Below, one piece after another: positions 1 through 4,961 of a DNA stretch of 5,132 nucleotides. Below the pieces are notes generated by a model. It was not told the DNA's origin, searched no databases, and saw only the letters and a list, made by a program, of their open reading frames with translations. Source of the DNA: Alphaproteobacteria bacterium (lineage in GTDB: Bacteria; Pseudomonadota; Alphaproteobacteria; Sphingomonadales; Sphingomonadaceae); contig JAQGLH010000029.1 of assembly GCA_028293005.1 (NCBI GenBank), forward strand, positions 1 through 5,132, given 5' to 3'. The position numbers were made by a program, and so were the translations under genes. How positions within the stretch are numbered: position 1 is the stretch's first letter; each line of letters opens with the position of its first letter.

Positions 1-207
1 CTGAAGGATCGCCGCGCAAGCCATCATACAGTCGCGGCTCTGCGCGGGCTCATCTTTCGACTGCTTCTGCATGCCCGCGCAATCGCTCATCGCCCCGGCC
101 GGCGCTTGTTTCGCGGTCGCGTAAGCAGGCGTGCCGCCAATCATTCCGAGCGGCGCCAGAAGCACCGCCAGGATGATCATGAATCGCATGAGGCGCGTTC
201 CAAGCAT
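1..207 (-). CDS. Small exported Cys/Met-containing protein, C-terminus cut by window edge
   Basis: The reading frame is open from the window edge to an ATG at 207 or a second in-frame ATG at 189; neither has a strong Shine-Dalgarno sequence, so the start is undecided. From the ATG at 189 the visible part is 63 residues. It begins with a typical signal peptide (MRFMIILAVLLAPLGMIGG, then a TPAYA cleavage-like site near residue 24), so export to the periplasm is likely. The mature part is short, hydrophilic and contains Cys37, Cys54 and Cys58 together with several methionines (the DCMMACAA stretch at residues 53-60). Small exported proteins with Cys/Met clusters are often found near metal-resistance genes, so metal binding is possible, but that is inference and no partner gene is visible. 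I do not recognise a named family. The stop codon lies outside the window. Confidence 0.6.
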   Translation of the reverse strand, partial: MLGTRLMRFMIILAVLLAPLGMIGGTPAYATAKQAPAGAMSDCAGMQKQSKDEPAQSRDCMMACAAILQ

Positions 208-268
208 GAAGCGGCAATAAGGCGGCTGCTCTAAGCGGGCAAGCTGCGAGCCGGCCACGTCAGGTATC

Positions 269-293
269 GCAACGCTCGAGCTGGTCGCGTTGC
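269..293 (-). terminator. Hairpin downstream of the EF-hand gene
   Basis: A perfect 7-bp inverted repeat (GCAACGC at 269-275, GCGTTGC at 287-293) with an 11-nt loop starts 25 nt after the EF-hand stop codon on the minus strand. It is not followed by a T-tract, so it is a candidate 3' end structure rather than a classical intrinsic terminator. Confidence 0.35.
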
Positions 294-318
294 TGAAAAG
301 CATGTTGCTCGGCTGCGA

Positions 319-729
319 CTAATTGCCGAGAAAAATTTGTGCGAGCGATTGCTCCTCGATACTCGCGGTGCCGTCGTGGTTGACGTCCGCCATGTCGAAG
401 AACCGCAGCGGCCGGACCTGCGCCTCCTGCAAGGTCACGCGACCGTCGCGATTGGCGTCGGCCTTCTCGAACCAGCGGCTTCCGACATGGCCGAGTCCGA
501 GCTTGCTCTTGCTTCCCTGGCGTGCGCGGAACGCCGCGAATTCCGCGGGTCCGACGCGCCCGTCATGATTGGAGTCCATTTCGCCGAATTGCCTTTTGAC
601 AAACGCGACCACCTCGGTCCGCTTGATCGGGCGCTCGCCGAGCGCAATGGCCGATTGGGCAAAAGCCGGCGCCGCGAGAGCGTTTCCGGCCGAAACGGCA
701 AGCAATATCGATAACAACGCCTTCGTCAT
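319..729 (-). CDS. Secreted EF-hand calcium-binding protein
   Basis: This is a 136-residue protein with a signal peptide (residues 1-25, ending in the cleavage-like APAFAQSA), so it probably acts in the periplasm or outside the cell. Three EF-hand loops follow. Loop 1 is DSNHDGRVGPAE (52-63), loop 2 is DANRDGRVTLQE (91-102) and loop 3 is DVNHDGTASIEE (115-126). All three keep Asp at position 1, Asn at 3, Asp at 5, Gly at 6 and Glu at 12. Loop 3 has Ala instead of the usual hydrophobic residue at position 8, so it may be weaker. Calcium binding is well supported by the family pattern; the biological role (sensor, buffer or adhesion helper) cannot be told. The ATG at 729 is preceded by AGGAG (741-745) with 11 nt spacing. 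A 10-nt sequence about 100 nt upstream is perfectly complementary to this ribosome binding site. No partner gene is evident. Confidence 0.88.
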   Translation of the reverse strand: MTKALLSILLAVSAGNALAAPAFAQSAIALGERPIKRTEVVAFVKRQFGEMDSNHDGRVGPAEFAAFRARQGSKSKLGLGHVGSRWFEKADANRDGRVTLQEAQVRPLRFFDMADVNHDGTASIEEQSLAQIFLGN

Positions 730-735
730 AAGCCG

Positions 736-843
736 GCTCGCTCCTGAAAGCGGCCCTGTGAGGGCGGCGAACTTTCCCAGACCTGAACATCGGCCCCAGT
801 CCTCGACATCGGCGCGCTCGCTTGGTTAGGCCGAGGAGCGAGC
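736..843 (-). promoter_or_regulatory. Inverted repeat that could mask the EF-hand gene's ribosome binding site
   Basis: On the minus strand AGGAGCGAGC (745-736) contains the Shine-Dalgarno sequence of the EF-hand gene. GCTCGCTCCT (843-834), about 90 nt upstream, is its exact complement. A second nearby sequence, AGCGAGC (822-816), could pair with GCTCGCT (843-837) instead, giving a 7-bp stem with a 14-nt loop and leaving the ribosome binding site free. The two pairings are mutually exclusive. The upstream arm also lies in a 12-bp perfect palindrome, AGCGAGCTCGCT (837-848). The repeats are visible directly; regulation is inference, and it requires a transcript that starts upstream of 843. Confidence 0.3.
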
Positions 844-915
844 TCGCTGCGCTTGAAACGGGGACGAAGAGGTGAGCCGCTTGCGACCGCAGCGCCGGGC
901 GACTTGGCGCCGCAG

Positions 916-950
916 CGCGGGGCTCCTGCACGTTGCGCCGGAGCCCCGCG
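916..950 (-). terminator. Strong GC-rich hairpin after the DUF1330 gene
   Basis: A perfect 11-bp inverted repeat (CGCGGGGCTCC at 916-926, GGAGCCCCGCG at 940-950) with a 13-nt loop begins 7 nt past the DUF1330 stop codon on the minus strand. Position and stem strength suit a transcription terminator or a 3'-end protecting structure. The T-tract of a classical intrinsic terminator is missing, which is common in GC-rich alphaproteobacteria. Confidence 0.6.
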
Positions 951-957
951 GCGTTGG

Positions 958-1245
958 TCAGAGGCCTTCGGTGATGAAGGTCCGATATTTGGCTGCGCGG
1001 AAGCGGTGCTGGACAGCGTCCTGATAGGCCGGGCTGTCGTACCATTCCTGCGCCTTGTCGAAGCTCGGGAATTCGACGATCACGACTTCCTCGATCGTAT
1101 CGCCCTCGAGGACCTTCAGCCTGCCGCCGTAAGCCCGCATCGCCCATTCGAACTGGTCGAGCGAGGCTTTCGCCTTCGGGCTGTAGATCTTCATTTCCTC
1201 GGGATCCTGCAATGAATCCCGCATCGCGACGAAATAAGCCGGCAT
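958..1245 (-). CDS. DUF1330 family protein
   Basis: This is a 95-residue cytosolic protein of the DUF1330 family, a small alpha/beta fold related to the dimeric ferredoxin-like barrels. Family hallmarks are visible: YGGRLKVLEG (39-48), then VVIVEFPSFDKAQEWYDSPA (54-73), and a closing R-x-F-x-x-EGL (88-95). The length equals the usual family length of about 95-100. The biochemical role of the family is not established; a catalytic or small-molecule-binding function is only suspected from the fold. The frame is open to an upstream ATG at 1332, but the ATG at 1245 is chosen because AGGAG (1252-1256) lies 6 nt before it and the family consensus begins right at this point (MPAYFVA). It is divergent from the DUF983 gene and followed by a strong hairpin, so it is probably monocistronic. 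Confidence 0.9.
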   Translation of the reverse strand: MPAYFVAMRDSLQDPEEMKIYSPKAKASLDQFEWAMRAYGGRLKVLEGDTIEEVVIVEFPSFDKAQEWYDSPAYQDAVQHRFRAAKYRTFITEGL

Positions 1246-1251
1246 ATCCTG

Positions 1252-1256
1252 CTCCT
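1252..1256 (-). promoter_or_regulatory. Ribosome binding site of the DUF1330 gene
   Basis: AGGAG on the minus strand, 6 nt before the ATG at 1245. It decides the internal start against the longer open frame reaching 1332. Confidence 0.75.
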
Positions 1257-1420
1257 CATTTGGTTGTTGTTCGAAACCGACGGGGCCGTATTGATGAAGC
1301 GCGTTCGGCGCTTTGGCAACAGCCAGCTGCACCGAGCCGATGCTTCCAAATGCGATCCGGTTCGTTGAGGGCTTGGCCCTTGGACGGTGCTGTCGGGAAC
1401 GCTATGGGCGCCGCTTCTCC

Positions 1421-1425
1421 GGAGG
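1421..1425 (+). promoter_or_regulatory. Ribosome binding site of the DUF983 gene
   Basis: GGAGG sits 5 nt before the ATG at 1431. The in-frame ATGs further upstream (1212, 1350, 1404) lack such a site, so this motif sets the start. Confidence 0.75.
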
Positions 1426-1430
1426 ATGAA

Positions 1431-1853
1431 ATGCGAGAAAGGGACGACCTGCGCTTCGTCGACGAGAGCGGGCGGCGATGGGAAAAGCTGCCGCCGTTCA
1501 TGACCGGGCCCCTCGGGCGGTGCCCGCGCTGCGGGAAAGGGCATATCTTCAAGGGGTTCCTGACGCTGCGCGACCGGTGCGAGGTGTGCGGCCTCGATTA
1601 TTCCTACGCCGATCCGGCCGACGGACCGGCGGTATTCGTGCAATTGTTCGCCTGCGTCCCCGGCGTCATCTTCACCCTGATGCTCGAGATCATGGCCAGC
1701 CCGCCGCTGTGGGTGCATCTCGTCACCAGCCTGCCGATTCTGATCATCACGACCGTGCTGCCGCTGCGGCCGATCAAGGGCTGGCTGGTCGCGAGCCAAT
1801 TCTTCTTCAAGGCGCGGGAAGGGCAGCTGGTTCGACCAAAATCGCCGGACTGA
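1431..1853 (+). CDS. DUF983 family zinc-ribbon membrane protein
   Basis: This 140-residue protein belongs to the DUF983 family. A soluble N-terminal part carries two CxxC pairs, CPRC (31-34) and CEVC (50-53), which together form a likely zinc ribbon; the segment between them reads GKGHIFKGFLTLRDR, as usual in the family. The motif DYSYADPADGPAVFV (56-70) leads into a first membrane segment (about 66-88). A second follows at about 95-113, and then a short cytosolic tail containing LRPIKGWLVASQF. The function is not established. In many alphaproteobacteria DUF983 genes lie among cytochrome c oxidase assembly genes, but no such gene is visible here. The frame is open back to 1212, but upstream residues do not resemble the family, and GGAGG precedes the ATG at 1431. 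The gene converges on the ybdD-type gene with a 26-bp gap. Confidence 0.9.
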   Translation: MRERDDLRFVDESGRRWEKLPPFMTGPLGRCPRCGKGHIFKGFLTLRDRCEVCGLDYSYADPADGPAVFVQLFACVPGVIFTLMLEIMASPPLWVHLVTSLPILIITTVLPLRPIKGWLVASQFFFKAREGQLVRPKSPD

Positions 1854-1879
1854 GCGTCAGCCAGCCGCACCGCCTGGCG

Positions 1880-2074
1880 TCAACAACAGCGTCCGGTGCC
1901 CGATCCGTAACGCGCTTCCTGACGATTGCGGAAAAATTCGGTCTCGCTCATCACCGGCGCGCCCGGATGACGTTCGGCGCGATGCAGCCGATAGGCCTGG
2001 TAGGATGGCACGCCGACCATCAGGCGCGCGGTATCGCGCGCGAGGGCGAGCAGGACTTTGATCCGGGTCATCAT
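1880..2074 (-). CDS. ybdD: YbdD/YjiX-type small protein (DUF466), CstA partner
   Basis: This 64-residue protein is of the YbdD/YjiX (DUF466) family. Visible hallmarks are LMVGVPSYQAY (18-28), the RHPGAPVMSETEFFRNRQEA stretch (35-54) and the C-terminal RYGSGTGRCC (55-64) with its terminal double cysteine, as in Escherichia coli YbdD and YjiX. No membrane segment is seen, so it is cytosolic or membrane-associated. In enterobacteria these small proteins are encoded directly after the CstA or BtsT transporter and are reported to be needed for transport. The same order is kept here. The ATG at 2074 overlaps the TGA of cstA (2071-2073) as ATGA. A second ATG follows at 2071, so initiation may use either. 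There is only a weak Shine-Dalgarno sequence before it, which suggests translation by coupling to cstA. Confidence 0.9.
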   Translation of the reverse strand: MMTRIKVLLALARDTARLMVGVPSYQAYRLHRAERHPGAPVMSETEFFRNRQEARYGSGTGRCC

Positions 2075-4122
2075 TCCGCCGCCGCCAAGGCCGGCTCCTC
2101 GCGCACGGTCGGCCGACTGATCCGATAGGCCTCGAGACAGGTGCGGATGGCGTAGAACAGGATCGAGATCACGACGAGGAGGAAGATCGCGCAAAGCGCC
2201 GCATCGATGCGATCGTTGAAGACGATCTGCCGCATCTCCGCCATCGATTTGGCGGGCTTCAACACCTCGCCCCGGGCGGCAGCGTCGGCGTAGAGCGCGG
2301 CGTGGGTCAGAAACCCGACCTTGGCATCGGCGGAGAACAATTTGAGCAACCCGGCGGTGACCGTGCAGACGACGAGCCACGTCGCCGGTACGATCGTGAC
2401 CCAGGCGTAGCGCTCCTTCTTCATTCGGAACAGCACGACCGTCGCCAGCATCAGCGCGACGGCGGCAAGCATCTGGTTCGAGATGCCGAACAAAGGCCAG
2501 AGCGTGTTGACCCCGCCGAGCGGATCGGTGACGCCCTGGTAGAGGAAGAAGCCCCAGGCGAAGACGCACAGGCCGGTGGCGATCAAGGTCGGGGCCAGCG
2601 CCGAGGTCTCCCTGAACCTCGGGACGGCGAGGCCGATCAGATCCTGCAGCATGAAGCGCCCGGCGCGCGTGCCCGCGTCGACCGCGGTGAGGATGAACAA
2701 CGCTTCGAACAGGATCGCGAAATGATACCAGAAGGCCGTCATCGCCTTGCCGCCAATGACATGGCTGAAGATCTGCGCCATTGCGACCGCGAGCGTGGGC
2801 GCTCCGCCGGTCCGCGAGATGATCGACGCCTCGCCGACGTCGCGCGCGGTCTGGGCGAGCGTCTCGGGCGTCACCGGGAAACCCATCGCGCTGACCGCTG
2901 CCGCGGCGCTCGCCGGATCGGCACCGAGCAAGGCGGCCGGACTGTTCATCGCGAAGTAGATGCCGGGATCGATGATCGCGGCGCCGACCAGCGCCATGAT
3001 CGCGACGAAGCTTTCCATCAGCATCCCGCCGTAGCCGATGAAGCGCGCGTCGGCTTCGGTCGCGATCAGCTTGGGCGTGGTGCCGCTGGCGATCAGCGAA
3101 TGGAAACCGGAGACCGCGCCGCACGCGATGGTGATGAACAGGAACGGGAACAAGGATCCCGCCCAGACCGGCCCGTTGCCGGCGGCGAAGATCGTGAGCG
3201 CCGGCATGCGCAGGGGCGGGGCCATGACCAGCACGCCGATCGCGAGCGCGACGATCGCTCCGATCTTGAGAAAGGTCGAAAGATAATCGCGCGGCGCGAG
3301 CAGCAGCCACACCGGAAGCACCGAGGCCACCGCGCCATAGCCGATCAGGATCCAGCAGAGCTGGACGGGGGTGAAGGTGAACAACGGCGCGAGCGCAGTC
3401 GAGGCCGCGACATTCTGGCCATAGACGATCGCAAGCAGCAGGCCGATGAAGCCGATCACCGAGACCTCGCCGATCCGGTGCGGCCGGATCCAGCGGGTGT
3501 AGACCCCCATCAGGATGGCGAGCGGGACGGTTGCTGCGACCGTGAACATCCCCCATGGGCTGCCCGCGAGCGCGCGCACCACGATCAACGCCAGCACCGC
3601 GAGAATGATCACCATGATCATGAAAGCGCCGAACAGCGCGATCGTGCCCGGAACCGGGCCCATCTCCATCCGGATCATCTCGCCGAGCGAGCGGCCGTCG
3701 CGGCGCATCGAGATGAACAGGATCATGAAATCCTGGACGGCGCCGGCCAGCACGACGCCGGCGAGGATCCACAACACGCCGGGCAGATATCCCATCTGCG
3801 CAGCGAGCACGGGTCCGACCAGCGGACCGGCACCGGCGATCGCCGCAAAGTGATGGCCGAACAGGACGTAGCGGTTGGTCGGCACATAATCGAGGCCGTC
3901 CGCCCGGCGCACGGCCGGGGTCGTGCGCGAGGGATCGAGACCGACGACGACCTTGGCCAGATAAAGCGCGTAGAAGCGATAGGCGATCAGATAGACCGAG
4001 ATCGCGGCAGCGACGATCCAAAGAGCGTTGACGCTCTCTCCGCGGGCCATGGCGATCACTCCGAGCGCGCTTGCGGCGAACACCGCCAGCAGCACCCATC
4101 CTGCCTTTCGAATCACGACCAC
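2071..4122 (-). CDS. cstA: Carbon starvation protein CstA, pyruvate/peptide transporter
   Basis: This is a 683-residue inner-membrane protein of the CstA/BtsT family (about 700 residues in enterobacteria), with well over a dozen hydrophobic segments from residue 8 to 660. The N-terminal CstA domain shows GHHFAAIAGAGPLVGP (89-104), GYLPGVLW (111-118), VQDFMILFISMRRDGRSLGE (129-148) and SGFHSLIASGTTPKLI (338-353). The C-terminal part shows EALFILTAVDAGTRAGRFML (473-492) and LWPLFGISNQMLA (541-553). Family members in E. coli import pyruvate, and others have been linked to peptide uptake during carbon starvation; the substrate here is not determined. The start is GTG: both GTG 4122 and GTG 4116 fit the run AGGAGAGAGG (4131-4122), and the latter has 5 nt spacing to AGAGG, so the true start may be two codons inside. 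The gene is co-transcribed with the ybdD-type gene, which it overlaps by 4 bases. Confidence 0.95.
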   Translation of the reverse strand: MVVIRKAGWVLLAVFAASALGVIAMARGESVNALWIVAAAISVYLIAYRFYALYLAKVVVGLDPSRTTPAVRRADGLDYVPTNRYVLFGHHFAAIAGAGPLVGPVLAAQMGYLPGVLWILAGVVLAGAVQDFMILFISMRRDGRSLGEMIRMEMGPVPGTIALFGAFMIMVIILAVLALIVVRALAGSPWGMFTVAATVPLAILMGVYTRWIRPHRIGEVSVIGFIGLLLAIVYGQNVAASTALAPLFTFTPVQLCWILIGYGAVASVLPVWLLLAPRDYLSTFLKIGAIVALAIGVLVMAPPLRMPALTIFAAGNGPVWAGSLFPFLFITIACGAVSGFHSLIASGTTPKLIATEADARFIGYGGMLMESFVAIMALVGAAIIDPGIYFAMNSPAALLGADPASAAAAVSAMGFPVTPETLAQTARDVGEASIISRTGGAPTLAVAMAQIFSHVIGGKAMTAFWYHFAILFEALFILTAVDAGTRAGRFMLQDLIGLAVPRFRETSALAPTLIATGLCVFAWGFFLYQGVTDPLGGVNTLWPLFGISNQMLAAVALMLATVVLFRMKKERYAWVTIVPATWLVVCTVTAGLLKLFSADAKVGFLTHAALYADAAARGEVLKPAKSMAEMRQIVFNDRIDAALCAIFLLVVISILFYAIRTCLEAYRISRPTVREEPALAAAE

Positions 4123-4131
4123 CTCTCTCCT
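4122..4131 (-). promoter_or_regulatory. Ribosome binding site of cstA with two candidate GTG starts
   Basis: AGGAGAGAGG on the minus strand contains two Shine-Dalgarno-like cores. AGGAG (4131-4127) is 4 nt from GTG 4122. AGAGG (4126-4122) overlaps that codon and is 5 nt from GTG 4116. The site directly abuts the foot of a possible leader stem (GGCGCA/TGCGCC). Confidence 0.65.
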
Positions 4132-4133
4132 GG

Positions 4134-4154
4134 CGCAGCGGAAACGATGCTGCG
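4134..4154 (-). promoter_or_regulatory. Leader hairpin next to the cstA ribosome binding site
   Basis: CGCAGC (4134-4139) and GCTGCG (4149-4154) form a perfect 6-bp stem with a 9-nt loop, ending 2 nt before the cstA Shine-Dalgarno sequence. An alternative stem, GGCGCA (4132-4137) with TGCGCC (4157-4162), uses some of the same bases. Whether it affects translation is unknown. Confidence 0.3.
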
Positions 4155-4161
4155 GTTGCGC

Positions 4162-4182
4162 CGGTGCGGCAAGACCGCACCG
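4162..4182 (-). promoter_or_regulatory. GC-rich hairpin upstream of cstA
   Basis: A perfect 8-bp inverted repeat (CGGTGCGG at 4162-4169, CCGCACCG at 4175-4182) with a 5-nt loop lies 40 nt before the cstA start. It may be a leader hairpin or attenuator-like element. There is no T-tract after it, and if the promoter lies downstream of 4182 it would not be transcribed with cstA. Confidence 0.4.
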
Positions 4183-4201
4183 ATCGATTTCTTCGCCTTA
4201 A

Positions 4202-4207
4202 GGTCAA
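4202..4207 (-). promoter_or_regulatory. -35-like box upstream of cstA
   Basis: CTTGACC on the minus strand (TTGACC at 4207-4202) is a good match to the sigma-70 -35 consensus and lies about 80 nt before the cstA start. At 16-18 nt downstream I see no good -10 hexamer, only ATCGGT-like bases, so this is a weak call. Confidence 0.2.
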
Positions 4208-4233
4208 GAGTGCAGTGCTGCCGCCTAATCATC

Positions 4234-4243
4234 GGTCGCGACC
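4234..4243. promoter_or_regulatory. 10-bp palindrome upstream of cstA
   Basis: GGTCGCGACC is a perfect 10-bp palindrome about 110 bp before the cstA start and 27 bp upstream of the -35-like box. It could be an operator for a dimeric regulator. No known operator consensus is recognised, and chance occurrence in GC-rich DNA is possible. Confidence 0.2.
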
Positions 4244-4287
4244 AAGCGCCTGGCGCGTCGCGGGAGGCTGCGTCGGGGTGCCGCGAT

Positions 4288-4358
4288 CGCCAGCTGCCAA
4301 CGCCAGCTGCCAACGCCAGCTGCCAACGAGAGCCGCCACCGGCAGCCGCCAACGGCAG
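4288..4358. repeat. 13-bp tandem repeat array upstream of cstA
   Basis: Three perfect tandem copies of CGCCAGCTGCCAA occupy 4288-4326. They are followed by a diverged copy (4327-4339), a copy with two changes (4340-4352) and a partial copy (CGGCAG, 4353-4358), about 5.5 units in all. Each perfect unit contains the palindrome CAGCTG. The array lies in the gap between the lipoprotein gene's 3' end and the cstA promoter region. Exact copies next to decayed ones suggest recent slippage from an older array. The function is unknown. Confidence 0.85.
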
Positions 4359-4377
4359 AGAATATGGGATTGCGACA

Positions 4378-4401
4378 GCGCCGAGCCTCAGCTTCGGACG
4401 C
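4378..4401 (-). terminator. Imperfect hairpin downstream of the lipoprotein gene
   Basis: The minus strand can fold into a stem of nine pairs with two single-base bulges (GCG, CCGA and GC paired with GC, TCGG and CGC; loop TGAG), beginning 15 nt after the stop codon. There is no T-tract. It may act as the 3' end of the lipoprotein transcript. Confidence 0.25.
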
Positions 4402-4416
4402 CGGCAACCAGAGGCG

Positions 4417-4941
4417 TCAGCCCGCGGCGCCCACTGCTGCCGGAACGTTGGACAGATGCTCGTGGACGATCTTCCAGCTGCCGTCGTCCTGCTTTTGATA
4501 AACGTCGGTGAAGCGAACGACGACCGGCTTCGCGGTGGCGTGGGTGCTGCTCTGGAACGTGGCCGTTCCGGACGCGATCATCGTCTTGGCATCGAGGACC
4601 TGGATGCGCCGATCGGGAACCTGATGGCTATCGAGCTTCATCGCCGCAAAACCTTTGGTCCATTTCTCCTGGACCGCGCGGTCAACGCTTGGCGCGGGTG
4701 CCATCGCATCGATCATCACCGCGCCCTCTTGGTACGGCGACATGATCTTCGCCACGTCCCCGGAGTTCCAATTTTCCTCGGCATTGCCGACGATCGCCAT
4801 CGATTCGGACGTCGTCGGAGCGACCTCGGCCGCGGCTGCCGGCGCTTCCGACCCCTGGCAGCCCGACAGCGTCAGCGCCGCACCGGAGACAACCAGCCCA
4901 AGACCCATCAAGCGATGATCGAAATTTCGGATGTGCAGCAT
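4417..4941 (-). CDS. Lipoprotein with an NTF2/SnoaL-like (DUF4440-type) domain
   Basis: This 174-residue protein has a lipoprotein signal peptide: a hydrophobic stretch (about 13-24) ends in the lipobox LSGC (25-28), with Cys28 as the likely lipidated residue. Gln at +2 does not give an inner-membrane retention signal, so outer-membrane anchoring facing the periplasm is likely. After an Ala-rich linker the domain runs from about residue 48 to 168. Its opening helix contains ENWNSGDVAKIMSPYQEGAV and its last strands contain FTDVYQKQDDGSWKIVHEHL, both typical of the SnoaL/DUF4440 branch of the NTF2-like fold. Such domains bind small ligands or act as isomerase-like enzymes, but no ligand can be named. 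The ATG at 4941 is chosen over upstream in-frame codons because GGGGGAG (4947-4953) precedes it by 5 nt and it places the signal peptide correctly. Confidence 0.85.
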   Translation of the reverse strand: MLHIRNFDHRLMGLGLVVSGAALTLSGCQGSEAPAAAAEVAPTTSESMAIVGNAEENWNSGDVAKIMSPYQEGAVMIDAMAPAPSVDRAVQEKWTKGFAAMKLDSHQVPDRRIQVLDAKTMIASGTATFQSSTHATAKPVVVRFTDVYQKQDDGSWKIVHEHLSNVPAAVGAAG

Positions 4942-4946
4942 CTTGT

Positions 4947-4953
4947 CTCCCCC
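4947..4953 (-). promoter_or_regulatory. Ribosome binding site of the lipoprotein gene
   Basis: GGGGGAG on the minus strand, 5 nt before ATG 4941. It selects this start over the longer frame that reaches 5025. Confidence 0.7.
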
Positions 4954-4961
4954 AATTATCG

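Larger units (their letters stand above)
730..957. other. Intergenic region between the EF-hand and DUF1330 genes
   Basis: No credible gene is seen on either strand in these 228 bases. The region holds the hairpin downstream of the DUF1330 gene (916-950), the 12-bp palindrome at 837-848 and the leader repeats of the EF-hand gene. I see no convincing -35/-10 pair for the EF-hand gene. Confidence 0.5.

Noticed and set aside
563..1147. 194-codon minus-strand frame across the EF-hand and DUF1330 genes
   Set aside because: It overlaps two well-supported genes in other frames, has no family similarity and runs through the strong hairpin at 916-950.
1380..1408. Possible promoter for the DUF983 gene (TTGGAC, 17 nt, TATGGG)
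   Set aside because: Each hexamer matches the sigma-70 consensus poorly, and such matches are expected by chance.
1860..1878. Possible shared bidirectional terminator in the 26-bp gap between the DUF983 and ybdD-type genes
   Set aside because: Only a 5-bp stem (GCCAG/CTGGC) with a 9-nt loop and no T-tract on either strand, too weak to call.
2075..4207. Upstream part of the long minus-strand frame that ends with the ybdD-type gene
   Set aside because: It overlaps cstA in another frame and is Arg/Asp-rich without a domain. Only the last 64 codons (1880-2074) are real.
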